Below are positions 1 to 8,181 of a DNA stretch of 64,000 nt, one piece after another. The translations under genes were made by a program, and so were the position numbers. Origin of the DNA: an uncultured Roseateles sp. (GTDB taxonomy: Bacteria > Pseudomonadota > Gammaproteobacteria > Burkholderiales > Burkholderiaceae_C); the NCBI RefSeq assembly GCF_963422335.1, contig NZ_OY729424.1, forward strand, positions 4,402,001 to 4,466,000, read 5' to 3'. The notes beneath the pieces were generated by a model. It was not told the origin of the DNA. It saw only the letters and a list, made by a program, of their open reading frames with translations, and ran no database searches. Positions within the stretch are counted from its first letter, which is position 1. Each line of letters starts with the position of its first letter.

Positions 1-421
1 TATGGTCAACATCCACCTGAAGGGCGTGTTCTTCCTGACGCAGAAGCTGCTGCCGCTGCTGGCCGATGGCGGCCGCATCGTCAACATCTCCAGCGGTCTG
101 ACCCGCTTCGCCCTGCCCGGCTACGGCGCCTATGCAGCGATGAAGGGCGCGATCGAGGTGCTGAGTAAGTACATGGCCAAGGAGCTGGGCGCGCGGGGCA
201 TCGCCGTCAACGTGGTGGCGCCGGGCGCCATCGAGACCGACTTCGGCGGCGGCGCCGTGCGTGACAACGCCCAGCTGAACCAGTTCGTCGCTTCGCAGAC
301 GGCGCTGGGCCGGGTCGGTCTGCCGGACGATATCGGCGGCGTGATCGCCTCGCTGCTGGCCCCGGCCAATCGTTGGATCAATGCCCAGCGCATCGAGGCT
401 TCGGGCGGTATGTTCCTGTGA
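1..421 (+). CDS. SDR-family oxidoreductase, 3' part only
   Basis: This is the C-terminal 139 or so residues of a short-chain dehydrogenase/reductase; the nucleotide-binding N-terminus lies left of the window. The visible part has the NIS-S strand with the catalytic Ser (about visible residue 30), the Tyr44-x3-Lys48 pair (YAAMK), and the following VNVVAPGAIETD segment typical of classical SDRs. The C-terminus (RWINAQRIEASGGMFL) fits the usual 'I.V.GG' end of the fold. Such enzymes are NAD(P)-dependent oxidoreductases; the substrate cannot be told from this fragment. Its stop codon ends at 421 and the stop of the convergent zipA begins at 422, so no bases separate the two genes. Confidence 0.9.
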   Translation, partial: MVNIHLKGVFFLTQKLLPLLADGGRIVNISSGLTRFALPGYGAYAAMKGAIEVLSKYMAKELGARGIAVNVVAPGAIETDFGGGAVRDNAQLNQFVASQTALGRVGLPDDIGGVIASLLAPANRWINAQRIEASGGMFL

Positions 422-1486
422 TCAGCTGAAAAGGCGGCGGGCGGCCAAGGTGCCGGCCGCCAGATCGCGGGAGGCCAGCGCGTGGTACAGCACGCCCAGC
501 TCCTGGCCTATGCTCGCAAAGGCATGCAGATTGACCGGCTGGGCGCGGTCGTCGGTGACGTCGGCGCCGATGTCGGTGCCGATGGCACGCGCCGCATGCT
601 GCCAGGCCGCGAACGGCTCGGCGGCCTCGGGGGTCTGCGGCACGTCCAGGCTCAGGCTCAGCTCGCGCACCGAACTCTGCTGCGGGTCTTCGGCCAGCGC
701 GGCCTGGGCATCGAAGCTCAGCACCAGCAGCGGCGGTGCGCCCTCTTCCTCCGAGGCCATCACCAGGCGGCCCGGCACGGCGCCTGGCACAAAGCCATGG
801 CGCGCGGCCATCTGCTGCACATAGCCCACCGTCCAGGCGGCGCCACGCGAGCGCAGCACCACGGCCAGCTGGGCGTCATGCTCGCTGGCGAACTGGTCCA
901 GCTCGCGGGCGCGGCCGACCACATCGGCCATGTCGGGGAACTGTGCGAAGGCGCCCAGGCCCTCGGCAAAGCCCTCGACCTTCTGCACGAACTCCGAATA
1001 CTCGATCTGGTTCAGTGCGCCATTGCGATTGGCCAGCTGCACACCGGCCTGGAACTCGCCGTAGTGCTGACCGGCGGCGGGCAGCTCCCATTCGCCGGTG
1101 ACGGAGTTCAGACCTTCGATGTGAAAGGGCTTGGTGCCGGCGCGGCGCGTCGTCGGATAGTGGGCCAGGGCGACCTCGCCGCTGAGCGGCGCATCCAGGG
1201 TCAGGGTGGCGATGGCATCGATCAGCGCGTCCAGCCGCTGCGAGGGCTTGCGCGCCACCGCTTTCAGCGCGACCCGGCTGCTGTCGTCCTGCTCCAGGCT
1301 GGGCTCCAGTGCCGCGGCCTCGGCCGAGCTGGCGGCCTCGCCGAGGCTCGGTTCGCGCATCTGCGGCTCGAGCTGCTCATCGGCACGGCGCGGGCCGGCC
1401 TTGCGCGCCGTCCAGGCGCCATGGGCGATCACGGCGGCCAGCACCAGCCCGCCCAAAATAGCCAACGCTATCGTCAAAGTCATCAA
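422..1486 (-). CDS. zipA: ZipA-like cell division protein
   Basis: A 354-aa protein with an N-terminal membrane anchor (about residues 3-24, MTLTIALAILGGLVLAAVIA), then a charged, Ala/Glu-rich linker, and a C-terminal domain of about 130-140 residues like the FtsZ-binding domain of ZipA. ZipA tethers FtsZ polymers to the inner membrane at the division site. The call rests on architecture and on its place directly downstream of smc (22-bp gap, same strand), an arrangement common in Burkholderiales. ligA, which usually follows zipA in that order, is absent here; a convergent SDR gene abuts the stop codon instead. The C-terminal domain is poorly conserved between species, so this is less certain than smc. 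Confidence 0.8.
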   Translation of the reverse strand: MMTLTIALAILGGLVLAAVIAHGAWTARKAGPRRADEQLEPQMREPSLGEAASSAEAAALEPSLEQDDSSRVALKAVARKPSQRLDALIDAIATLTLDAPLSGEVALAHYPTTRRAGTKPFHIEGLNSVTGEWELPAAGQHYGEFQAGVQLANRNGALNQIEYSEFVQKVEGFAEGLGAFAQFPDMADVVGRARELDQFASEHDAQLAVVLRSRGAAWTVGYVQQMAARHGFVPGAVPGRLVMASEEEGAPPLLVLSFDAQAALAEDPQQSSVRELSLSLDVPQTPEAAEPFAAWQHAARAIGTDIGADVTDDRAQPVNLHAFASIGQELGVLYHALASRDLAAGTLAARRLFS

Positions 1487-1508
1487 GCCTGTCCTCTTGT
1501 TTTGCAGC

Positions 1509-4500
1509 TCATGCTGCCTCGGCCAGCGACAGCGCGGCGTCCATATCGACGGCCACGATGCGTGACACGCCCTGCTCCTGCATCGTCACGCCTATCAGCT
1601 GCTTGGCCATTTCCATCGCGATCTTGTTGTGCGAGATGAACAGGAACTGCGTGCTCTCGCTCATCTGCGACACCAGCTTGGCATAGCGCTCGGTATTGGC
1701 ATCGTCCAGCGGTGCGTCCACCTCGTCCAGCAGACAGAAGGGCGCCGGATTCAGCTGGAAGATGGCAAACACCAGCGCGATCGCCGTCAGCGCCTTCTCG
1801 CCACCGGACAGCAGGTGGATGGAGCTGTTCTTCTTGCCCGGCGGCTGGGCGATCACCTGCACGCCGGCGTCCAGGATCTCGTCGCCGGTCATCTGCAGCC
1901 GGGCATTGCCGCCGCCGAACAGAATCGGGAACATGCGGCCGAAATGCTCGTTGACCTGGCGGAAGGTATTGCCCAGCAGATCGCGCGTTTCCAGGTCGAT
2001 CTTGTGGATCGCGTCTTCCAGCGTCTTCATCGCATCGGTCAGGTCGGCCGTCTGCGAATCGAGGAAATGCTTGCGCTCGCGCGCCGCGGTCAGCTCGTCG
2101 AGCGCGGCCAGATTGACGGCGCCCAGCGCCGCAATCTCGCGGTTGATGCGATCGATCTCGCCCTGCAGGCCGTAGAGCTTGACGCTGCCCTCTTCGATCG
2201 ATTTGGCCAAGGCCTCGAGATCGACCTCGGCGGCCGTCAGCTGCTCCATGTACTGGGCGCCGCCGAGCTGGGCCGCCTGCTCTTCCAGCTGCAGCTTGGT
2301 GATGCTGGCACGCAGCGGCTCCAGGCTGCGCTCGAATTCCATACGCTGCTCGTCGGCACGCTTCAGGCGCAGGGTCAGGTCGTCATAGCTGCTGCGTGTG
2401 GCGGCCAGGGCCGTTTCGCGGTCCAGCTTCACGGCCAGTGCGTCCTGCAGGCCGGCCTGGGCGGCGGCGTCGTTGAGCGTCGTCAGTTCCTGCTGCAAGG
2501 CCTCCGCCGTCTGCGCATTGGTGGCCATCTGCTGGGCGGCCGTTTCCAGCGCGCGCTGCAACTCGCCGCGGCGGGCGGCCAGCGCGCGGGCGCTGAACTG
2601 CGCCTCCTGGGCCTTGCGCTCCAGCGCGCGTTGCTGCTCGCGGGCGTCTGTCAGGCGCCGCTCGGCGGCGATCACCGCATCTTCCAGCTCGGCATGGCGC
2701 TCCTGCGTAGTGCCCAGCTGGATGTCCAGCTCTTCGAAGCGCCCTTCGCCGGTGGCGCGCCGCTCGGCCAGGCCTTCGGCCTGCGCATCGATCTCGAACA
2801 ACTCGTCTTCGAGCTGCTTGCGGCGGGTGCTGGAGGCCTCGGCCTGCTGCGTCAACCGCAGCAACTCGACCTGCAGCTGATGCGCGCGGGTCTGCACCTC
2901 GGTGGCCTCGCGGCGCACGCCGACCAGGCGCTGCGAGGCCTCGGTGTAGGCGGCCTCGGCGCGTATCAGCGCGCTCTTGGCGTCCTCGGCGATGAAGGCC
3001 TGGGCCCTCACCTCGCGCTCCAGATTCTCTATCTCCTGCGCGCGGGCCAGCAGGCCGGCCTGCTCGGAGTCGGGCGCGTAGAAGCTGACGGCGAACTGGC
3101 TCACCGCATGGCCTTCGCGGGTCATGATGACCTCGCCATGGGTCAGCCTTGAGCGGTTGGCCAGCGCCTCGTCGATGTGGGCGGCGGTGTAGACGCCTTC
3201 CAGCCAGTCGTTCATCAGCGCCTTCAGGCCCGCATCGTTCAGTCGCAGCAGATCGCTGAGCTTGGACAGCGTCTCGTGCGTGTTGGCAATCGCTGCTTCC
3301 GGCGCCGTGTAGAAGGCGAAGCGGGCCGGCGGCGCATCGGCGGCGAAGGCGCGCACCATCTCCAGCCGACCCACGGACAGCGCGCCCATCCGTTCGCGCA
3401 GCGCCGCTTCGAGCGCGTTCTCCCAGCCGGTCTCGATGTGCAGCTTCGTCCACAGGCCCTGCAGACCGTCGAGGCCATGCTTGGCCAGCCAGGGCTTCAG
3501 CTTGCCCTCGGTCTGGACTTTCTCCTGCAAGGCGCGCAGCGCCTCCAACCGGGCGGACAGGTCGGACTGCCGGCCCAGCTGCGTGTTGGCATCGGCCTGC
3601 TTGGCCTTGCGCGCCTCGTCCAGCGCCGGCACCTCTTCGGTCAGCTCGTGCAGGCGGGCATCGGCCATTTCCTGCGCTTCGCTGGCGGCGGCGGTCTGCT
3701 GTTGCAGATCCTGCAGCCTGGCGGTGTCGGGTGTTGCCAGGCCCTGGCGCTCGGTGGCCAGGCGCTCGCGGCGGCCGCGCAGCTGGCGCGATTGCTCGTC
3801 GATATTGCGGCTGTCGGCGGCCAAGACCTGGATCTGCTGCTGCACCTGGGTGACCAGGGTGCGCTGCTCGTTGGCCTTGGCTTGCGCCGCGCGCACCGCG
3901 TCTTCCTGGTTCGGCAGGTTCATCGCCTGCTCTTCGGCCTGGGCGGCCATGATCTCGCTCTGCTCCTCGGCCGTGGCGATCTGGATGGCGATGTTCTCCA
4001 GCTCTTCGTCCGCCTGGGCCTGGCGCTCTTCCCAGCTCTCGGTCTGGGCCTTCAGCTCGACCAGGCGCTGCTCAACGCGTTGACGCCCTTCGACGACGTA
4101 GCGTATGCGCTCCTCCAGCCGGCTGACCTCCAGCGCGGCCTCGGCCATGCGGCCCTGGGCGGCGTGCAGCTCGTCGCCGGCGGCGTAGTGGGCCTGGCGC
4201 ACCGTTTCCAGCTCGGCCTCGACATGGCGCAGCTCGGCCAGGCGGGCCTCCAGCGCGATGGTGGCCTCGGATGCTTCCTTCTTGACCCGCTCCTGCTCGC
4301 CCGAGGCATCGCGGTGCTTCAGGAACCACAGCTGGTGCAGCTTCAGGGTGCCCGAATCCTGCAGGCCACGGTAGGTGGCGGCCACCTCGGCCTGCTTCTC
4401 CAGCTTGTCGAGGTTGTTGTTCAGCTCGCGCAGAATGTCTTCGACGCGGGTCAGGTTCTCGCGCGTGTCGCGCAGCCGGTTCTCGGTCTCGCGGCGGCGC

Positions 4501-5024
4501 TCCTTGTACTTCGAGACGCCCGCAGCCTCTTCGAGGAACATGCGCAGCTCTTCGGGCTTGCTCTCGATGATGCGGCTGATCGTGCCCTGGCCGATGATGG
4601 CGTAGGCGCGTGGGCCGAGGCCCGTGCCCAGGAACACATCCTGCACATCGCGGCGGCGCACCGGCTGGTTGTTGATGAAGTAGCTGCTGGTGCCGTCACG
4701 GGTCAGCACGCGCTTCACCGCGATCTCGGTGAACTGGTTCCACTGGCCGCCGGCCCGGGCGTCTTCGTTGCTGAAGACCAGCTCGACGCTGGCGCGGCTG
4801 GCCGGCTTGCGCAGGCCCGAGCCATTGAAGATCACGTCCTGCATCGACTCGCCGCGCAGCTCGGACGCTTTCGATTCGCCCAGCACCCAGCGCACGGCAT
4901 CCATGATGTTGGACTTGCCGCAGCCGTTCGGACCCACCACGCCGACCAGCTGCCCGGGCAGCTGGAAGTTGGTGGGCTCGGCAAAACTCTTGAAACCCGA
5001 AAGCTTGATCGAATTCAGACGCAT
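1509..5024 (-). CDS. smc: Chromosome segregation ATPase SMC
   Basis: A 1171-aa SMC protein, the usual full length. The N-terminus has FKSFAEPT followed by Walker A GPNGCGKSN. Two long coiled coils flank a hinge at roughly residues 500-650. The C-terminal head has the ABC signature LLSGGEKAL and Walker B FCLLDEVDAPLDD. SMC forms the condensin-like complex with ScpA and ScpB that organises and segregates the chromosome. The ATG at 5024 gives the expected MRLNSIKLSGFKSF start. zipA follows on the same strand. The upstream region up to the divergent queF holds a GC-rich hairpin (5072-5094), listed separately. Confidence 0.97.
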   Translation of the reverse strand: MRLNSIKLSGFKSFAEPTNFQLPGQLVGVVGPNGCGKSNIMDAVRWVLGESKASELRGESMQDVIFNGSGLRKPASRASVELVFSNEDARAGGQWNQFTEIAVKRVLTRDGTSSYFINNQPVRRRDVQDVFLGTGLGPRAYAIIGQGTISRIIESKPEELRMFLEEAAGVSKYKERRRETENRLRDTRENLTRVEDILRELNNNLDKLEKQAEVAATYRGLQDSGTLKLHQLWFLKHRDASGEQERVKKEASEATIALEARLAELRHVEAELETVRQAHYAAGDELHAAQGRMAEAALEVSRLEERIRYVVEGRQRVEQRLVELKAQTESWEERQAQADEELENIAIQIATAEEQSEIMAAQAEEQAMNLPNQEDAVRAAQAKANEQRTLVTQVQQQIQVLAADSRNIDEQSRQLRGRRERLATERQGLATPDTARLQDLQQQTAAASEAQEMADARLHELTEEVPALDEARKAKQADANTQLGRQSDLSARLEALRALQEKVQTEGKLKPWLAKHGLDGLQGLWTKLHIETGWENALEAALRERMGALSVGRLEMVRAFAADAPPARFAFYTAPEAAIANTHETLSKLSDLLRLNDAGLKALMNDWLEGVYTAAHIDEALANRSRLTHGEVIMTREGHAVSQFAVSFYAPDSEQAGLLARAQEIENLEREVRAQAFIAEDAKSALIRAEAAYTEASQRLVGVRREATEVQTRAHQLQVELLRLTQQAEASSTRRKQLEDELFEIDAQAEGLAERRATGEGRFEELDIQLGTTQERHAELEDAVIAAERRLTDAREQQRALERKAQEAQFSARALAARRGELQRALETAAQQMATNAQTAEALQQELTTLNDAAAQAGLQDALAVKLDRETALAATRSSYDDLTLRLKRADEQRMEFERSLEPLRASITKLQLEEQAAQLGGAQYMEQLTAAEVDLEALAKSIEEGSVKLYGLQGEIDRINREIAALGAVNLAALDELTAARERKHFLDSQTADLTDAMKTLEDAIHKIDLETRDLLGNTFRQVNEHFGRMFPILFGGGNARLQMTGDEILDAGVQVIAQPPGKKNSSIHLLSGGEKALTAIALVFAIFQLNPAPFCLLDEVDAPLDDANTERYAKLVSQMSESTQFLFISHNKIAMEMAKQLIGVTMQEQGVSRIVAVDMDAALSLAEAA

Positions 5025-5071
5025 GGACGCGAGTGCCTTGAAACCATCTAAGCCGTTGATTTTCCTGAAGA

Positions 5072-5094
5072 AAAGCGCCCGGACAAGGCGCTTT
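5072..5094 (-). terminator. Hairpin in smc leader, terminator-like
   Basis: Perfect 8-bp inverted repeat AAAGCGCC/GGCGCTTT with a 7-base loop, 47 bp upstream of the smc ATG. Read leftward, the stem ends in GGCGCTTTTCTTC, so it resembles an intrinsic terminator or attenuator lying in front of smc. It could also mark the end of leftward transcription entering from the queF side. Function is inferred from structure only. Confidence 0.35.
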
Positions 5095-5157
5095 GAATGG
5101 CCTGGATGATACCATCGAGGTTTTGCACCTCGGCGCCTGCGCCAGCATCACCTCATC

Positions 5158-5631
5158 ATGGCCAAAACACCGACAAAAGCAGCTCCCAAACAGCGTGAGA
5201 TGCCGCCCAACCCGCCCTCGCGTCCGAGCAAAGAGTTGCACGTGTTTCCGAACCCGGCCCCGGAACGCGACTACGTGATCCAGTTCCAGATTCCCGAGTT
5301 CACCTGCCACTGCCCGCTGACCGGCCAGCCCGACTTCGCCCACTTCACCATCGACATGATTGCCGACAAGCACTGCGTCGAGCTGAAGAGCCTGAAGATG
5401 TATATGTGGAGCTACCGCGACGAGGGTGCTTTCCATGAAAAGGTGACCAACACCATCATGGACGACATCATCAAGGTCACGAACCCGCGCTTCATCCGCA
5501 TCACGGCCAAATGGTTTGTGCGCGGCGGCATCTACACCAATGTGGTGGTGGAGCAGGCCAAGAAGGGCTGGAAGCCCGCGCCGCGCGTGGACCTGCCGGT
5601 GCACGGCGCCGAATCCGGCCTGTTGCGGTAA
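5158..5631 (+). CDS. queF: NADPH-dependent preQ0 reductase QueF (short form)
   Basis: A 157-aa, type I (single-domain) QueF. It reduces 7-cyano-7-deazaguanine (preQ0) to preQ1 in queuosine synthesis. Key residues seen are the nucleophilic Cys52 in CPLTGQPD, Asp59, and the QueF motif E75-L-K-S-L-K-M-Y that binds NADPH. The first ATG (5158) is used; no strong Shine-Dalgarno sequence precedes it. It is divergent from smc and is followed after 6 bp by a SET-domain gene. A small hairpin at 5116-5132 lies upstream but lacks preQ1 riboswitch features. Confidence 0.95.
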   Translation: MAKTPTKAAPKQREMPPNPPSRPSKELHVFPNPAPERDYVIQFQIPEFTCHCPLTGQPDFAHFTIDMIADKHCVELKSLKMYMWSYRDEGAFHEKVTNTIMDDIIKVTNPRFIRITAKWFVRGGIYTNVVVEQAKKGWKPAPRVDLPVHGAESGLLR

Positions 5632-5637
5632 AGCGGA

Positions 5638-6063
5638 TTGGCGCTTGCGTTCAGCCCCATCCATCAACTCGTTGCCGTCAACGTGCGGCGCAGCCGCATC
5701 GATGGCTTTGGCGTGTTCGCCGACGAGCCGGTGCCGGCCGGCGCCAAGCTCGGTGAGCTGACCGGCGAGGCCATCACCGTGGCCGAGGCGCGGCGCCGTG
5801 CCCAGGGGCTGCAGCGCATCATGCTGGTCGAGCTCTCCAGCAGCCGCGCCATCGATGCCAGCCGCAGCAGCGACCCGATGCGCTTCACCAATCACTCCTG
5901 TTCGCCCAACGCACGCATCGCGGTGCAGGACGGGCAGATCGAATTCTTCGCCCTGCGCCCGCTGGCCCCCGGTGACGAGATCACCGTCGGCTACGGCGCC
6001 ACCCACCACGAAGGCCGGTTGGCCTGCCGCTGTGCCCAGCCGGCCTGCACCGGCTGGCTATGA
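5638..6063 (+). CDS. SET-domain protein (putative lysine methyltransferase)
   Basis: A 141-aa small SET protein. The N-terminal strand RIDGFGVFADEPVPAG, the central RFTNHSCSPNA motif (SAM-binding NHSC), the DEITVGYG motif with the active-site Tyr, and the terminal Cys-rich CRCAQPAC (post-SET-like) are all present. Members transfer methyl groups from SAM to protein lysines; the substrate of stand-alone bacterial versions is generally unknown. No ATG fits, and TTG at 5638 gives a complete N-terminus. The gene sits 6 bp after queF and its stop overlaps the dapC ATG by 4 bp (ATGA), so translation is probably coupled. The role is uncertain; the fold assignment is secure. Confidence 0.85.
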   Translation: MALAFSPIHQLVAVNVRRSRIDGFGVFADEPVPAGAKLGELTGEAITVAEARRRAQGLQRIMLVELSSSRAIDASRSSDPMRFTNHSCSPNARIAVQDGQIEFFALRPLAPGDEITVGYGATHHEGRLACRCAQPACTGWL

Positions 6064-7292
6064 TCCCCGATATGAACGCTCAGGCCCCTCACAACCCGCT
6101 GCTGGACAAGCTCCACCCCTACCCCTTCGAGCGCCTGCGCGCGCTGCAGAAAGGCGTCACGCCCAACCCGGCCTACACGCCCATCAGCCTGGGCATAGGC
6201 GAGCCCAAGCACCCGGCGCCGGCGCTGATCGAACAGGCCCTGCTGGCCAATCTCAAGGGCCTGTCGGGCTATCCGGCCACCGCCGGTGATCCTGGCCTGC
6301 GCGCCTCCATCAGCGCCTGGCTGAAGCGCCGCTACGCGATTGATGTCGATGCCGCGACCCAGGTGCTGCCAGTCATTGGTTCGCGTGAGGCCCTGTTCGC
6401 GCTGGCACAGACGGTCATCGATCCGACACGCCCCGGCGCCACCGTGGTCTGCCCCAACCCGTTCTATCAAATCTACGAGGGCGCGGCGCTGCTGGCCGGC
6501 GCGCAGGTGGCCTTTGCCAACAGCGACCCGAAGCGCAACTTCGCCGCCAACTGGGCCGAAATCGACGAAGCCACCTGGGCCAAGACCCAGCTGCTCTACG
6601 TCTGCTCGCCTGGCAACCCGACCGGCGCGGTGATGCCGCTCGAAGAGTGGCAGATGCTGTTCGATCTGAGCGACCGCCACGGTTTCGTCATCGCCAGCGA
6701 CGAGTGTTATTCGGAAATCTACTTCCGCGATGAGCCGCCGCTGGGCGGGCTCGAGGCCGCGGTCAAGCTGGGCCGCAGTGATTTTCGCAATCTGATCGCC
6801 TTCACGAGTCTTTCGAAGCGCTCCAATGTGCCCGGCATGCGCTCGGGCTTTGTGGCCGGCGACGCCAGGGTGATCAAGCAGTTCCTGCTCTACCGCACTT
6901 ACCACGGCAGCGCGATGAGCCCCATCGTGCAGGCGGCAAGTCTTGCGGCCTGGGACGACGAGGCCCATGTGGTGGCCAACCGCGAGCAGTACCGCGCCAA
7001 GTTCGCCAAGATCACGCCGATGCTCGCCGAAGTGCTGGACGTCGCCCTGCCCGACGCAGGGTTTTATCTGTGGTGCGGCGTGCCCGGGGGCGACGATGTC
7101 GCGTTCGCGCTTCAGTTGCTGGCTCAATACAATGTCACCGTGCTGCCCGGCAGCCTGTTGGCGCGCGAAGCCCATGGCGTGAATCCGGGAGCGGGCCGTG
7201 TGCGCCTGGCCCTGGTGGCCGAACAGGCCGAATGCCTGGAGGCGGCGCAACGCATCGTCGCCTTCGCTGCCGATTACCGACGCAGTCTCTGA
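6060..7292 (+). CDS. dapC: N-succinyldiaminopimelate aminotransferase
   Basis: A 410-aa fold-type I PLP aminotransferase. It has the PLP-Lys motif SLSKRSNVPGMRSGF, the substrate segment SPGNPTGAV, and SDECYSEIYF upstream of the Schiff-base lysine. It transfers an amino group from glutamate to N-succinyl-2-amino-6-oxopimelate in the succinylase branch of lysine/meso-DAP synthesis. The assignment over other class I/II aminotransferases is supported by dapD 40 bp downstream and dapE beyond. ATG at 6060 overlaps the SET-gene stop; a second ATG four codons later (6072) is an equally possible start. Confidence 0.92.
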   Translation: MIPDMNAQAPHNPLLDKLHPYPFERLRALQKGVTPNPAYTPISLGIGEPKHPAPALIEQALLANLKGLSGYPATAGDPGLRASISAWLKRRYAIDVDAATQVLPVIGSREALFALAQTVIDPTRPGATVVCPNPFYQIYEGAALLAGAQVAFANSDPKRNFAANWAEIDEATWAKTQLLYVCSPGNPTGAVMPLEEWQMLFDLSDRHGFVIASDECYSEIYFRDEPPLGGLEAAVKLGRSDFRNLIAFTSLSKRSNVPGMRSGFVAGDARVIKQFLLYRTYHGSAMSPIVQAASLAAWDDEAHVVANREQYRAKFAKITPMLAEVLDVALPDAGFYLWCGVPGGDDVAFALQLLAQYNVTVLPGSLLAREAHGVNPGAGRVRLALVAEQAECLEAAQRIVAFAADYRRSL

Positions 7293-7332
7293 CCCACCGA
7301 TTTCTTCTCTTTCCTCTGCGAGTTTCTCCACC

Positions 7333-8154
7333 ATGACACAACAGCTGCAAGACATCATCAACCTCGCCTGGGAAGGCCGTGCCCAGATCAGCGCCGCCTC
7401 CGCGCCCGAAGTCGCCGAGGCCGTCGAGCATGTGATCGCAGACCTGAACGCCGGCCGCATCCGCGTGGCCGAGCGCCAGGGCGTGGGCCAGTGGACGGTC
7501 AACGAGTGGGTCAAGAAGGCCGTGCTGCTGAGCTTCCGCCTCAAGGACAACCAGCTGATGCGCGCCGGCGACCTGGGCTTCTTCGATAAGGTGCAGACCA
7601 AGTTCGCCCACCTGAGCGAGCAGGAAATGCGCGCCACCGGCGTGCGCGTGGTGCCGCCGGCCGTGGCCCGCCGCGGCAGCTTCATCGGCAAGAACGTCGT
7701 GCTGATGCCGTCCTACGTCAACATCGGCGCCTACGTCGATGAAAACACCATGGTCGACACCTGGGCCACTGTCGGCTCCTGCGCGCAGATCGGCAAGAAC
7801 GTGCACCTGTCCGGCGGCGTCGGCATCGGTGGCGTGCTCGAGCCCCTGCAGGCCAGCCCGACCATCATCGAAGACAACTGCTTCGTCGGCGCCCGCTCCG
7901 AAGTCGTCGAGGGCGTGATCGTCGAAGAAAACTCGGTCATCTCGATGGGTGTCTACATCAGCCAGAGCACCAAGATCTATGACCGCGCCACCGGCGAGAT
8001 CACCTATGGCCGCATCCCCTCGGGCTCGGTCGTCGTCAGCGGCTCGCTGCCGAGCAGCGATGGCAGCCACAGCCTGTATTGCGCGGTGATCGTCAAGCGC
8101 GTCGATGCACAGACGCGCGCCAAGACCAGCATCAACGACTTGCTGCGCGCCTGA
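7333..8154 (+). CDS. dapD: Tetrahydrodipicolinate N-succinyltransferase
   Basis: A 273-aa left-handed beta-helix acyltransferase. It transfers succinyl from succinyl-CoA to tetrahydrodipicolinate, the step before DapC. Hexapeptide repeats run from about residue 105 (GSFIGKNVVLMPSYVNIGAY) through VGGVLEPLQA to the SEVVEG turns. The open frame extends further upstream (7198), but the ATG at 7333 gives the family start MTQQLQDIINLAWE and leaves a 40-bp gap after dapC. Part of the dapC-dapD-ATPase-dapE run. Confidence 0.96.
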   Translation: MTQQLQDIINLAWEGRAQISAASAPEVAEAVEHVIADLNAGRIRVAERQGVGQWTVNEWVKKAVLLSFRLKDNQLMRAGDLGFFDKVQTKFAHLSEQEMRATGVRVVPPAVARRGSFIGKNVVLMPSYVNIGAYVDENTMVDTWATVGSCAQIGKNVHLSGGVGIGGVLEPLQASPTIIEDNCFVGARSEVVEGVIVEENSVISMGVYISQSTKIYDRATGEITYGRIPSGSVVVSGSLPSSDGSHSLYCAVIVKRVDAQTRAKTSINDLLRA

Positions 8155-8181
8155 TCGACTGAAAGCCAGGGAGGCATCGGT

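Noticed and set aside
1629..5051. Long open frames on the plus strand opposite smc (over 500 codons each)
   Set aside because: They mirror the codon pattern of smc in high-GC DNA, are rich in Leu/Gln/Gly with no domain, and smc is certain.
5095..5157. preQ1 riboswitch before queF
   Set aside because: A CGAGGT/ACCTCG hairpin is present (5116-5132), but the A-rich tail and pseudoknot partners of preQ1 riboswitches are not seen.
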